A DNA stretch of 64,000 nucleotides from Shewanella mangrovisoli (GCF_019457635.1 NZ_CP080412.1:806001-870000); one strand, 5' to 3'. Positions 18,139-25,870 are shown, counted from the stretch's first letter. The notes: a model not told the origin generated them from the letters alone. Numbers and translations are program-made.

Positions 18139-18996
18139 ATGAAAACTCCTAAACGAATCCAACCTCTGGTTGATGAAGGGCTGGTTGACGAAGTCATTAG
18201 CCAACTGATGAGCGGTAAAGAGGCTACAGTGTACGTGGTACGCTGTGGTGAGGATATTCGCTGCGCCAAGGTATATAAGGAAGCGGAGAAACGCAGTTTT
18301 AAGCAGGCGGTGGTTTACCAAGAGGGGCGTAAGGTCCGTAATAGCCGCCGCGCTAGGGCGATGGAAAAAGGCTCCAAATTTGGCCGCGAACAGATGGAAG
18401 AGGCTTGGCAGAGCGCCGAGGTCGATGCGTTGTTTCGTTTAGCCGATGCGGGGGTCAGAGTGCCTACGCCCTTCGGCTGTTTCGATGGCGTATTGTTGAT
18501 GGAACTCGTCACCGACAGCGAAGGCCATGTCGCGCCCCGTTTGAATGATGTGAGCTTTAATGCCGAGCAAGCCATCCACGACCATGGGTTAGTGATGACC
18601 TATGTTAAACGTATGCTTTGCGCTGGTTTAGTCCATGGCGACTTATCCGAATTTAACGTCCTAGTGGATGCTAATGGCCCGGTGATTATCGATTTACCTC
18701 AAGCTGTCGATGCCGCGGCTAACAACCATGCGAAATGGATGCTGGAGCGTGATGTTAACAACATGACGCAATATTATGGCCAGTACGCTCCCGAGCTGCT
18801 CAAGACCCAATATGCCAAAGAAATGTGGGCGCTGTTTGAGGCGGGACAATTAAAAGCGGATACGCCACTCACGGGTAAGTTTACCGAAGTATTAGTCGAT
18901 GCCGATGTCAATTCTGTATTGGATGAAATTCAAGCCGCCTATGATGAGGCGCAGGAGCGTAAGCTGCGACTTCAAGAAGCTAACGAAAACTATTAG
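18139..18996 (+). CDS. RIO-type serine protein kinase
   Basis: A 285-residue soluble RIO-family kinase, similar to the PA4780-type bacterial proteins. A phosphate-binding loop reads LMSGKEATVYVV (23-34), the ATP-anchoring lysine is in CAKVYK (Lys44), the catalytic loop is HGDLSEFNVLV (Asp168, Asn173), and the metal-binding Asp is in IIDLPQ. The N-terminus has the RIO flexible-loop region rich in Arg and Lys (about 50-85). Targets are unknown in this group. It is a single gene, preceded by a 270-base gap and followed by a palindromic terminator. The N-terminal ATG follows AAGGTCGGT at a workable distance. Confidence 0.9.
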   Translation: MKTPKRIQPLVDEGLVDEVISQLMSGKEATVYVVRCGEDIRCAKVYKEAEKRSFKQAVVYQEGRKVRNSRRARAMEKGSKFGREQMEEAWQSAEVDALFRLADAGVRVPTPFGCFDGVLLMELVTDSEGHVAPRLNDVSFNAEQAIHDHGLVMTYVKRMLCAGLVHGDLSEFNVLVDANGPVIIDLPQAVDAAANNHAKWMLERDVNNMTQYYGQYAPELLKTQYAKEMWALFEAGQLKADTPLTGKFTEVLVDADVNSVLDEIQAAYDEAQERKLRLQEANENY

Positions 18997-19009
18997 CTGA
19001 CATCCCAAT

Positions 19010-19040
19010 AAAAAAGACGCTTATAAGCGTCTTTTTTATT
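19010..19040. terminator. Terminator after the RIO kinase gene
   Basis: Palindrome GACGCTTATAAGCGTC (19016-19031) flanked by six A and six T residues. Confidence 0.9.
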
Positions 19041-19130
19041 GGAGAATATTATTAAGTTATTGATTTTGAATATCTCACAGTGCCATCCTTGGCTGGGCAA
19101 ATTCCCCTTCCTTTCCATTGAACCACTTAA

Positions 19131-19236
19131 TAAAAGGACAAGACCAAAGGGAGAAAATATGTTGGATTGGTCGGAGAGTACAATCGACATATTTAATCTT
19201 TGGGGGAGATAACTCCCTCGAGCCTTGCCGAAACCT
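19131..19236 (+). repeat. Element A: first copy of a ~105-bp repeat with a tiny ORF
   Basis: Starts TAAAAGGACAAGACC and ends GCCTTGCCGAAACC. It is roughly 80% identical to element B, which starts exactly 180 bases later. The outer ends can pair (GGACAAG with CTTGCC, one bulge), AATATGT (19157-19163) pairs with ACATATT further on, and GGGGGAG-ATAA-CTCCCTC forms a third hairpin at 19202-19219. It encloses the 17-codon ORF at 19159-19212. No known family is recognised. Confidence 0.75.
19159..19212 (+). CDS. Candidate 17-residue peptide, copy 1
   Basis: ATG to TAA, 18 codons including stop; the product would be MLDWSESTIDIFNLWGR. AAAGGGAG (Shine-Dalgarno) lies five bases upstream. The second copy, at 19338, has the same length and shares STI, IF and LWGR at the same positions. 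The ATG lies inside a stem (AATATGT with ACATATT) and the stop codon lies in the loop of a GC-rich hairpin, so translation could be structure-controlled. It is too short for any domain assignment. It may instead be a chance ORF inside a structured RNA or DNA repeat. Confidence 0.35.
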   Translation: MLDWSESTIDIFNLWGR

Positions 19237-19239
19237 GAG

Positions 19240-19305
19240 GTGTTGCAAGCAACACAGCCATCCGTGGCGCGCTATCCTAGCCTAGCGCTGGATCATCATT
19301 GATCC
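19240..19305. repeat. Three perfect hairpins between elements A and B
   Basis: GTGTTGC-AA-GCAACAC (19240-19255), GCGCTA-N8-TAGCGC (19269-19288) and GGATCA-TCAT-TGATCC (19290-19305) follow one another within 66 bases. None has a T run, so they are not simple terminators. Confidence 0.7.
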
Positions 19306-19310
19306 GTGAA

Positions 19311-19417
19311 TAAAAGGACAAGACCCAAGAGGGTAATATGTTCGTGACTTGGGGGAGCACAATTCACATATTTGATCTTTGGGGGAGATAACTCCCTCTA
19401 AAGCCTTGTCAAAACCT
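19311..19417 (+). repeat. Element B: second copy of the ~105-bp repeat
   Basis: Starts TAAAAGGACAAGACCC and ends GCCTTGTCAAAACC. The end pair GACAAG / CTTGTC is perfect here. The start-codon stem AATATGT / ACATATT and the GGGGGAG-ATAA-CTCCCTC hairpin are kept unchanged, while the sequence between them differs from copy A. It encloses the 17-codon ORF at 19338-19391. Confidence 0.75.
19338..19391 (+). CDS. Candidate 17-residue peptide, copy 2
   Basis: ATG to TAA, again 18 codons; the product would be MFVTWGSTIHIFDLWGR. AAGAGGG lies five bases upstream as ribosome site. Compared with copy 1, two codons differ silently (AGT/AGC, ATC/ATT) and eight differ in the residue, mostly in the first half, while the C-terminal LWGR is fixed. 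Equal length, start, stop and ribosome spacing in two diverged copies is the main argument for coding. Function unknown; a peptide toxin, a leader peptide or a signalling peptide are all open. Confidence 0.35.
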   Translation: MFVTWGSTIHIFDLWGR

Positions 19418-19453
19418 TTCCTTTGTTGCTATTGCATACCCTTTGAGCATTAA

Positions 19454-19556
19454 GTTGACAGAGTCGGATAGTAAACAGCACAGTTATTATTGTTATTTGT
19501 ACGATTTATATCTTAGGTCGTTGGGGAGCGATAATAGATACCCATCCGACCCTGTC
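19454..19556. repeat. Element C: ~100-bp palindrome-ended element
   Basis: The ends GACAGAGTCGGAT (from about 19457) and ATCCGACCCTGTC (to about 19556) are inverted repeats with one mismatch. The interior has GTTATTATTGTTATTTG, shared with element D, and TTGGGGAGCGATAA, which resembles the TTGGGGGAGATAA of elements A and B. It resembles a MITE or REP/BIME-type palindrome. No coding function is seen. Confidence 0.65.
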
Positions 19557-19592
19557 TAAACTGTTATTTATATCTAATTCAATTAATTGGAT

Positions 19593-19694
19593 GACAAGGC
19601 CGGACGTAAAAGGGCGCTGTTATTATTGTTTTTAGCACAACTTTCATATCGCGTTAGACCTACAGGGCAATATGCAATGGGGTCCGGCCTTGTC
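19593..19694. repeat. Element D: ~100-bp palindrome-ended element
   Basis: A perfect 13-bp inverted repeat, GACAAGGCCGGAC and GTCCGGCCTTGTC, closes a 102-base element. Relative to element C, at least two stem positions changed on both strands together (T:A to C:G), so pairing is conserved although the sequence is not. The interior GTTATTATTGTT is shared with C. It may be a mobile miniature element or structured RNA. Confidence 0.7.
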
Positions 19695-19718
19695 GATAAG
19701 GGCACTGGCGAGGTCACC

Positions 19719-19952
19719 TCAACCTATAGTGCGTAATTCACTGTTTAGCTGTTTAATGCGTTTCTGCAATTGCGCTATTTCAGTCATTAACGCGCATTCC
19801 CTTTGCTGCGGCTGTTGCTCACTTTCCCTTACCCATTGGTAAACCGCTTTAGCCGAAATACCGTACTGTCGTGCGACATCAGAGAGTAATCTGCCTTTAA
19901 CTTTCACTTCAAAAATAACATCAGGTTTAAGACTATGATTGGCGATTCCCAT
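19719..19952 (-). CDS. Orphan HTH protein resembling IS3-type transposase OrfA
   Basis: 77 residues. The helix-turn-helix reads GRLLSDVARQYGISAKAVYQWV (about 26-47, split here only for description) and is followed by a short coiled segment ALMTEIAQLQKRIKQLNSEL. This is the layout of IS3/IS911 OrfA proteins, which bind transposon ends. There is no OrfB (DDE catalytic) reading frame after it and no clear insertion-sequence ends. It is either a decayed insertion sequence or a stand-alone DNA-binding protein. Its position next to elements A-D is notable. The start ATG is preceded (minus strand) by AGAGGGATAGCCC at a suitable distance. Confidence 0.6.
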   Translation of the reverse strand: MGIANHSLKPDVIFEVKVKGRLLSDVARQYGISAKAVYQWVRESEQQPQQRECALMTEIAQLQKRIKQLNSELRTIG

Positions 19953-20605
19953 GGGCTATCCCTCTTACTCTATGATCTGTCTACTTGCTGGTTCTTTCGG
20001 TGTTTTCCTTGCTGATTAGTGACGCTGCTCTATATCCCACTGGCTATGTCCTAGGTGGCGCAGGGACAACCATTCGTGGCGACAATGACTAATAAGTTTC
20101 ATCAGATGTTTCATCTCTTCCTCCTCAATCCGCTTTGGGATTGTGCTTCGATTACCATGCCTCACAACGGGCACTTAGATTAACGTCCATCGATGTCAAA
20201 CAGCTTACTTAAGGTGTTGAGTGAGTCGCTTGAGCGTCTCTGCTCTTCTACCTATTTATTAGTATGTAAGATCCGTGCCAATTTTTTAAAATTTGTATTT
20301 TTATTTAAAATCATAGGCTTATTAAAATGTTTCAAACGGTGGATTTTTTGAGTCATGTCAGAAACGGTGCAGCTTGCACTATTTCAGTGCTTTTACTCTA
20401 AATGTTGTGCAGATGATCTTGATATGTTTCCATTTAGTGTTGTTTTCGATTAAATCAGTCATAAACTGAGCGATAAAGCGATTAAAGATTGTCTCAACAG
20501 AGAATGTTTATATACTGCGGTTTTTATGGTGTCTTTTGGCGACTTGCCACGCCCTTTGCCTTTTGGCGGGCAAATACCATCATCAATCATGTTATGAGGT
20601 CATAA
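19953..20605. other. AT-rich gap upstream of the OmpA-family lipoprotein gene
   Basis: 653 bases without a credible ORF or RNA gene. The last 300 bases are strongly AT-rich and presumably hold the promoter of the gene at 20606; a pairing CGCCCTTTGCC ... GGCGGGCAAA-like segment lies at about 20553-20572. Nothing else is recognised. Confidence 0.5.
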
Positions 20606-21298
20606 ATGATGAAGCCTTCTCTGATTAAATCTCTGCCAGCGTCAAAGCTGGCAATTGTCGTGATTACCAGTGCCCTGATTGCCTCGGGATGCTCGACTGT
20701 CAATCCCTATACCAACGAACAACAAACGGCGAAAGCGACGACTGGCGCCTTAATTGGTGCGGTTGCCGGTGCGGCTGTTGGGGTTGCGTCATCAAGTAAG
20801 AGTGACCGCGGTAAAGGTGCTTTAATTGGTGCAGCCTCTGGCGCCGCCGTCGGTGGTGGTATTGGTTATTACATGGATGTGCAAGAAACCAAACTGCGCC
20901 AACAATTGGCGTCGACAGGTGTGAGTGTAACCCGCGACGGTGACAATATTATTCTCAACATGCCAAACGAAGTGACTTTTGGTGTCGACCAAACTGAGCT
21001 GAGTGATGGTGCTAAGCGCGTATTGAACTCAGTAGCGCTGGTGGCCAAGGAATACAGCAAGACTCAACTGAACGTATTAGGTTACACCGATAGCAGCGGT
21101 TCAGATGCTTACAACCTACGTCTATCACAAGTGCGTGCCAGCGAAGTGGGCAACTACCTGATGAGCAAAGGTGTGGCTTCTGCTCGGGTTAAATCGAAGG
21201 GCATGGGTAAGGCGAGCCCTATCGCATCGAATGCGAATGCCGCAGGTCGCGCCCAAAACCGTCGAGTGGAAATTGTGTTAACCCCAACGGGGCAATAA
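20606..21298 (+). CDS. OmpA-family outer-membrane lipoprotein with glycine zipper (YiaD-like)
   Basis: 230 residues. A lipoprotein signal ends at Cys29 (LIASGC). Two glycine-zipper stretches (GALIGAVAGAAVG and GALIGAASGAAVGGGIG, about 47-87) probably insert in the outer membrane. An OmpA/Pal-type peptidoglycan-binding domain follows (about 112-226), with LGYTDSSGSDAYN, LSQVRA and NRRVEIVL. It should tie the outer membrane to peptidoglycan. GAGG lies six bases before the ATG at 20606; the next codon is also ATG. It is a single gene ended by a terminator. Confidence 0.9.
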   Translation: MMKPSLIKSLPASKLAIVVITSALIASGCSTVNPYTNEQQTAKATTGALIGAVAGAAVGVASSSKSDRGKGALIGAASGAAVGGGIGYYMDVQETKLRQQLASTGVSVTRDGDNIILNMPNEVTFGVDQTELSDGAKRVLNSVALVAKEYSKTQLNVLGYTDSSGSDAYNLRLSQVRASEVGNYLMSKGVASARVKSKGMGKASPIASNANAAGRAQNRRVEIVLTPTGQ

Positions 21299-21313
21299 TT
21301 GCCATAAAATAAG

Positions 21314-21336
21314 AGTCGCCTACGGGCGACTTTTTA
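21314..21336 (+). terminator. Terminator after the OmpA-family lipoprotein gene
   Basis: Stem AGTCGCC / GGCGACT around TACG (21314-21331), followed by TTTTT. Confidence 0.88.
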
Positions 21337-21411
21337 CTTTCTGCACTGGGTGGCAATTTGTGTGAACGAACTATGTGCTCTAGGGGGCATTAGGGAACTA
21401 ATTTTCCTTAG

Positions 21412-21426
21412 TGGACAATTTGTCCA
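21412..21426. promoter_or_regulatory. 7-1-7 palindrome upstream of the ModA-like gene
   Basis: TGGACAA-T-TTGTCCA is a perfect inverted repeat, 138 bases before the start codon. It is a likely operator, though its regulator is not known; it does not match the E. coli ModE consensus closely. Confidence 0.45.
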
Positions 21427-21563
21427 GTCACCTAAAAGACTTAAGTGATCTTGGCCACAATCGTCCCGATTTGCATTTATCCAGCAGCGGTAATACTTGA
21501 TCCGCTAAAGGTTTTGCCGTCTTGTATGCACTAGGACATTTCTGTGTGAATGGAGAGTACAGC

Positions 21564-22391
21564 ATGGCAAAACAAGGTTTAGTGTTCGCAATCAGTTTAG
21601 GGGCGACATTGATGGCGGGAATAGCACAAGGCGCGCCGATGAGCACTGAGGCGACTGCACCAATTGAACTCAGGGCCGCAGGCAGTTTAAAGGCGGCGAT
21701 GAACGATATTATTGCCGCTTATCAAGCGAAATCCGACGCCAAAGTCGCGGCGCAATATGCGCCTTCGGGCTTATTACTCAAGCGGATCCAAGAGGGTGAG
21801 CGAGTCGATATCTTCGCCTCGGCGAATATGAAACACCCGCAGGCCTTAGTCGATGCGGGAGTGGGTCAAGAGGTGCAAATGTTTGCCCGTAACCAGCTCT
21901 GTGCCATTGCCCAGGCGGATGTGCCACTCACCAGTGCGAATTTATTAGATACCCTGCTCGCGCCGCAAACTAAAGTCGGGACATCAACGGCAAAAGCCGA
22001 TCCCGCGGGGGATTATGCTTGGGCCGTGTTTGCGAAAGCCGAAGCCTTAAAAGCCAATGCAAAAACCACATTAGAAACCAAAGCCTTGCAGCTAACGGGT
22101 GGGCCTGAAAGTGCTAAACCGCCGAAAGATCGTAATCCCTATGCTTGGGTGATGGAACATAAGCAGGCGGATGTGTTCTTAACCTATTGCACCAATGCGG
22201 TGCTGGCACAAAAAGAAGTGCCTAGCCTCAAGATTGTCGATTTACCGCCTGAGCTAGCGGTCGGTGCCAACTATGGCTTATTGGTGTTAAAGGATGCCAA
22301 TAATGCAGCCGCGCCTTTAGCCGAGTTTATTTTATCCCCTGAGGGACAAGCGATTTTAACGGGTTATGGTTTTCAGCCGCCCAAAAAATAA
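21564..22391 (+). CDS. ModA-like periplasmic substrate-binding protein (orphan)
   Basis: 275 residues of the molybdate-type solute-binding family. The signal peptide ends about AQGA. IELRAAGSLKAAMNDII, APSGLLLKRIQEGERVDIFASA and VFLTYCTNAV are the expected oxyanion-pocket blocks. No modB or modC genes follow, unlike in typical mod operons, and the insert around TGGPESAKPPKDRNPYAW is not usual for ModA. The ligand may therefore be another anion or small compound. The ATG at 21564 is chosen for its GGAGAG site and because the signal peptide starts there; the frame is open further upstream. Confidence 0.8.
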   Translation: MAKQGLVFAISLGATLMAGIAQGAPMSTEATAPIELRAAGSLKAAMNDIIAAYQAKSDAKVAAQYAPSGLLLKRIQEGERVDIFASANMKHPQALVDAGVGQEVQMFARNQLCAIAQADVPLTSANLLDTLLAPQTKVGTSTAKADPAGDYAWAVFAKAEALKANAKTTLETKALQLTGGPESAKPPKDRNPYAWVMEHKQADVFLTYCTNAVLAQKEVPSLKIVDLPPELAVGANYGLLVLKDANNAAAPLAEFILSPEGQAILTGYGFQPPKK

Positions 22392-22407
22392 AGTTAATCG
22401 ACTTATT

Positions 22408-22435
22408 AAAATGGCGCCCTTTGGCGCCATTTTTG
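22408..22435. terminator. Bidirectional terminator between the modA-like gene and mgtE
   Basis: Perfect 11-bp stem AAAATGGCGCC / GGCGCCATTTT (22408-22418 and 22423-22433). Confidence 0.9.
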
Positions 22436-22459
22436 TTGTCTGTTTTAGCAGGTTGAGTA

Positions 22460-23824
22460 CTAGTGCATTAAATACAGGGTCGCTAATCCTAGGAAGGCAA
22501 ACAGACCAATCACATCGGTGACTGTGGTGAGCACCATGCCGCCCGCTAACGCAGGATCCACTTTTAAGCGCTTTAAGATCAGCGGAATACTGGCGCCAGC
22601 GAGTCCTGCGACTGTCATATTGATGAGCATTGCGCCGCCAATCAGGCTGGCAAGCGCCATATCATCTTTCCAAACTAATACCGCGATAAACACCAAAATC
22701 GACCACATGAGGCCGTTTAAAAAGCCAATGGCAAGTTCTTTGCCAATCAGCCAGCGGGCGTTACTCTGGCCAATATGACCCAAGGCAATCCCACGGATAA
22801 CAAGAGCTAAGGTTTGATTGCCCGCGACTCCGCCCATGCTCGGGACAATTGTCATTAAAATCGCAATCGTGGCGAATTGTTCGATTGTGCCTTCAAACAT
22901 ATTGCTGACAGAGGCTGCCAGTAGGGCGGCAAACAGGTTAATCGTCAACCAGAGCGAGCGGCGGAAAGTACTCTTCACCACAGGGGCGAAGGTATCTTCA
23001 TCATCGTCCATCCCCGCCATCCCCATCATGGAGTGCTCGGCGTCTTCACGGATAACATCCACCACGTCATCGATGGTGATACGCCCGAGTAACTTGCCCT
23101 CACTATCGACCACGGGGGCGGATACCCAGTCATGGCGCTCGAACAGCTGCGCGACTTCACTGTCGGACATGCCCACGGGAATACTTTCGATATCGGTATC
23201 GATAATACTGCTGATATGAGTATTGGGATCGCAGGTGAGCAGATCCGCAAGTTTGACCCCGCCAAGTACGCGATCGTGCTTATCCACCACGTATAAGGTG
23301 TCAGTGGTATCGGGCAGATTGCCCCGTTGGCGCAAATAACGCAGTACCACATCGATATTCACATCGGGCCTTAAGGTCACAGTATCTGTGTTCATTAGGC
23401 TGCCCGCAGTTTCATCGGGGTAGGAGAGTGCTTGCTCGACCCGCTGGCGGTTTTGCAGGCTCATTGACTGCAATACTTGCTTATAGACGGTATCTGGCAA
23501 GCTTCGCAGGATATAAGCGAGATCGTCCGTATCCATACTGGCGGTCGCCTTGGCGACCCGCTCAGGGCTCATGGCGCGGATCAGCGGATCTTTTAACTCT
23601 TCACTGAGTTCATCGAGAATATCCCCGAGCTGATCTTGATCGATAAGTTGCCACAGCACTTGCCGCGCCTTAGGGGGCGAGGACTCTAAAATCAATGCGA
23701 TATCCGACGCCGCCATGTTTTGCAGCATTTGCCTGACATGCACAAACATACCGCTATTGAGGGCATGGCTCAGTTGGTCGAGACGTTGTTCGACTTGTAA
23801 GCTGTCTGAGGCTTCTACAGGCAT
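22460..23824 (-). CDS. mgtE: Magnesium transporter MgtE
   Basis: 454 residues in the usual MgtE order: an N-domain of short helical repeats (about 10-130), two CBS domains (about 135-260, with YPDETAGSLM and SAPVVDSEGKLLGRITIDDVVDV) and five membrane helices at the C-terminus (about 285-453). The channel segment has PSMGGVAGNQTLALVIRG. It moves Mg2+ inward through the inner membrane and is gated by Mg2+ bound between the N and CBS domains (family knowledge). It is a single gene, transcribed away from ptsO. Confidence 0.94.
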   Translation of the reverse strand: MPVEASDSLQVEQRLDQLSHALNSGMFVHVRQMLQNMAASDIALILESSPPKARQVLWQLIDQDQLGDILDELSEELKDPLIRAMSPERVAKATASMDTDDLAYILRSLPDTVYKQVLQSMSLQNRQRVEQALSYPDETAGSLMNTDTVTLRPDVNIDVVLRYLRQRGNLPDTTDTLYVVDKHDRVLGGVKLADLLTCDPNTHISSIIDTDIESIPVGMSDSEVAQLFERHDWVSAPVVDSEGKLLGRITIDDVVDVIREDAEHSMMGMAGMDDDEDTFAPVVKSTFRRSLWLTINLFAALLAASVSNMFEGTIEQFATIAILMTIVPSMGGVAGNQTLALVIRGIALGHIGQSNARWLIGKELAIGFLNGLMWSILVFIAVLVWKDDMALASLIGGAMLINMTVAGLAGASIPLILKRLKVDPALAGGMVLTTVTDVIGLFAFLGLATLYLMH

Positions 23825-24023
23825 GTTTCCTCCAAGGTGGCGACGGTGGATGGGTGGCGTTTGGTTGTTGAGGACTTAAGCCAAAGCGCAGCAGTACATT
23901 GTAATTGAGCGCACGGGAGGGCGTCGAGTCACAAATGTGTTTTACTGGTATAAGGTGCTGAAATCAAAACCAAACAGGGTACTGAATAACGGCAGGGAGC
24001 ATCGAGGTGAGATGTCGGGGCTA

Positions 24024-24299
24024 TTAGCAGGCTTCGTCGAACTTAGCGTCGATAAGCGCGCAAATGGCATTGAGCGCGGGCTCGGCATCAGGGCCTTCGG
24101 CTATCAGGGTAATGGTTTTACCCATGCCAGTTTCTAGCATAAGGAGCCCTAAAACACTGGCGGCAGAGGCCTGTTTCTCACCTTGGATCAGCGTAATGCT
24201 GGCATCAAACTCAGACGCAAGCACCACGAGCTTAGTGGCGGCGCGGGCATGTAAGCCTAGTTTATTGCAGATGGTGACTTGGCGCTCAAGCTTTGGCAT
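24024..24299 (-). CDS. ptsO: Phosphocarrier protein NPr (nitrogen PTS)
   Basis: A 91-residue HPr-like protein. The phospho-acceptor His17 lies in [12 protein letters not shown]. It passes phosphate from EI-Ntr (PtsP) to EIIA-Ntr (PtsN), which is encoded two genes upstream. It overlaps the end of rapZ by 14 bases and is the last gene of the rpoN cluster. No clear terminator is seen in the 200 bases before mgtE. Confidence 0.93.
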   Translation of the reverse strand: MPKLERQVTICNKLGLHARAATKLVVLASEFDASITLIQGEKQASAASVLGLLMLETGMGKTITLIAEGPDAEPALNAICALIDAKFDEAC

Positions 24300-25140
24300 G
24301 ACTTAACTCTCGGTGGCGGGCATTCACTTTGTGTTTGCCGTTGCTAAAGCGTTTAGCCAGTTGCTCGGCCACGTAAACCGATCTGTGTTGACCGCCGGTA
24401 CAGCCGATGGCGATGGTCAGATAGCTGCGGTTATTACGCTCTAAGTGGGGTAACCAAGTCTCGAGTAAATTCTCAATTTGCCAGATGAACTTATTAACCA
24501 GTGGCTGGCGATTTAAAAACTCTGCCACAGGTTCATCTAAGCCGGTGAGGGGGCGCAACTCAGGCTCCCAATGGGGATTGGGTAAAAAGCGCACATCGAA
24601 CATAAAGTCGGCTTCGGTTGGCATACCATGCTTAAAACCGAAGGACTCGAAGTTGATCACCAGTTCCTTATCGACACTGCCAAGCAGGATTTGCCGTACT
24701 TGGTCGCTGAGTTCATAGATATTCAGATTCGAGGTATCTATGTAGTGATCCATCTGCTGTGACAGGGGCTCGAGCAATTTGCCTTCAAGCTTAATAGCTT
24801 CTTGTAGTGATACTCGGCTCTTAGATAAGGGATGTAAGCGCCGAGTCTCGCTGTAGCGCTTTAACAGTACTTTATCGCTGGAATTTAAGAAGAAGCTGGT
24901 AAGTTCAGTGCCCTCTGGCAGGCTGGCGAGCTGTTTGACGAGTACCTTGTCTTGCTCCGGCAGGTTACGCACGTCGACGCTGATGGCGACGAGATCGTTA
25001 CTGCCCTTGAGCTGTTCGAGTAAGCTGCCAATCAGCGGCAAAGGAAGATTATCGACACAATAGTAGCCGAGATCTTCAAGCACTCTCAGTGCGACCGATT
25101 TGCCTGAGCCTGAGCGCCCTGACACTATGACCAGTTTCAT
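24286..25140 (-). CDS. rapZ: RNase adapter protein RapZ
   Basis: 284 residues. The P-loop GRSGSGKS occupies residues 8-15, with the [11 protein letters not shown] block after it; the C-terminal domain carries [18 protein letters not shown] and NARHRE. In E. coli RapZ delivers the sRNA GlmZ to RNase E and thereby controls glucosamine-6-phosphate synthesis; a like role in envelope precursor control here is inferred. It overlaps ptsN by four bases (ATGA) and ptsO by 14, so it is translationally coupled. Confidence 0.95.
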   Translation of the reverse strand: MKLVIVSGRSGSGKSVALRVLEDLGYYCVDNLPLPLIGSLLEQLKGSNDLVAISVDVRNLPEQDKVLVKQLASLPEGTELTSFFLNSSDKVLLKRYSETRRLHPLSKSRVSLQEAIKLEGKLLEPLSQQMDHYIDTSNLNIYELSDQVRQILLGSVDKELVINFESFGFKHGMPTEADFMFDVRFLPNPHWEPELRPLTGLDEPVAEFLNRQPLVNKFIWQIENLLETWLPHLERNNRSYLTIAIGCTGGQHRSVYVAEQLAKRFSNGKHKVNARHRELSHAKA

Positions 25141-25580
25141 CCAGTGATTACCTGATAGAGTTCCGTTTCATCATGCGTCTTGCGCAATTGCTTCAATATT
25201 TGCTTGTCGCTGAGCTTTTCAGCCATGCAGGACAAAGTGCTTAAGTGCTGTTGACATTGGTCAGCAGGCACCAGCAGCGCAAATAAAATGTCGACAGGTT
25301 GTTTATCGATAGCATCAAAGGCTATCGGCTCCTCACATTTCACCAATATGGCTATGGGTTGTGTTATATCGGTTAATCGACCATGTGGAATGGCGATGCC
25401 GTTACCTATACCTGTGCTCCCCATCTTTTCGCGCGCCACTAGGCTTTCGAAGATCTCTTGAGATGAGAGGGTGGGGTACTGGGCAGCGGCTAAGTCGCTG
25501 ATAAGTTCCAGTACCTTTTTCTTACTGCCCGGAGTGGCGCAGGTCGTGCATTCCGGCCGCAGTATGGTACGAAGTTCCAT
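25137..25580 (-). CDS. ptsN: Nitrogen-regulatory PTS protein EIIA-Ntr
   Basis: 147 residues of the EIIA mannitol/fructose type. The phosphorylated His66 lies in [12 protein letters not shown]. It is part of the PTS-Ntr chain, which senses nitrogen and potassium status and acts by protein contacts. It is placed between hpf and rapZ as in E. coli. Four-base overlap with rapZ. Confidence 0.95.
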   Translation of the reverse strand: MELRTILRPECTTCATPGSKKKVLELISDLAAAQYPTLSSQEIFESLVAREKMGSTGIGNGIAIPHGRLTDITQPIAILVKCEEPIAFDAIDKQPVDILFALLVPADQCQQHLSTLSCMAEKLSDKQILKQLRKTHDETELYQVITG

Positions 25581-25582
25581 TG

Positions 25583-25870
25583 CTAGTGTTTTGTTAACTT
25601 CTCTTTGTGTTTAATAACCTGACGATCAAGCTTGTCGATCAGGACGTCTATGGCAGCATACATATCTGCATGCTCTGAAGTCGCGAAGACTTCACCACCG
25701 GTGAGGTTGATTCTCGCTTCGGCAATTTGTTGCATTTTCTCAACATTGAGCACAACGTGCACATTATTGATCTGTTCGAAATGACGTTCAAGTTTTGAAA
25801 ACTTTTCCTCAACATAAGCCCGTAACGATTCAGTAATCTCGATATGGTGTCCACTCAGGTTTATTTGCAT
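25583..25870 (-). CDS. hpf: Ribosome hibernation promoting factor
   Basis: A 95-residue short-form HPF/YfiA-type protein. It starts MQINLSGHHIEITE and contains the AEARINLTGGEVFATSEHADMYAAIDVLIDKL core. It binds the 30S decoding centre and promotes 100S dimers in stationary phase. The ATG at 25870 is chosen because GGAGG lies eight bases upstream; the open frame extends 34 codons further but without family similarity. Two bases separate it from ptsN. Confidence 0.94.
   Translation of the reverse strand: MQINLSGHHIEITESLRAYVEEKFSKLERHFEQINNVHVVLNVEKMQQIAEARINLTGGEVFATSEHADMYAAIDVLIDKLDRQVIKHKEKLTKH

Noticed and set aside
19131..19417. rRNA or tRNA fragments as the source of the paired repeats
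   Set aside because: No conserved rRNA or tRNA blocks can be read in either strand.
19131..19694. Integron attC array or CRISPR array
   Set aside because: No consistent GTTRRRY/RYYYAAC core pairs are found, and the spacing and unit lengths are irregular; the repeats are far too long and structured for CRISPR, with no cas genes.
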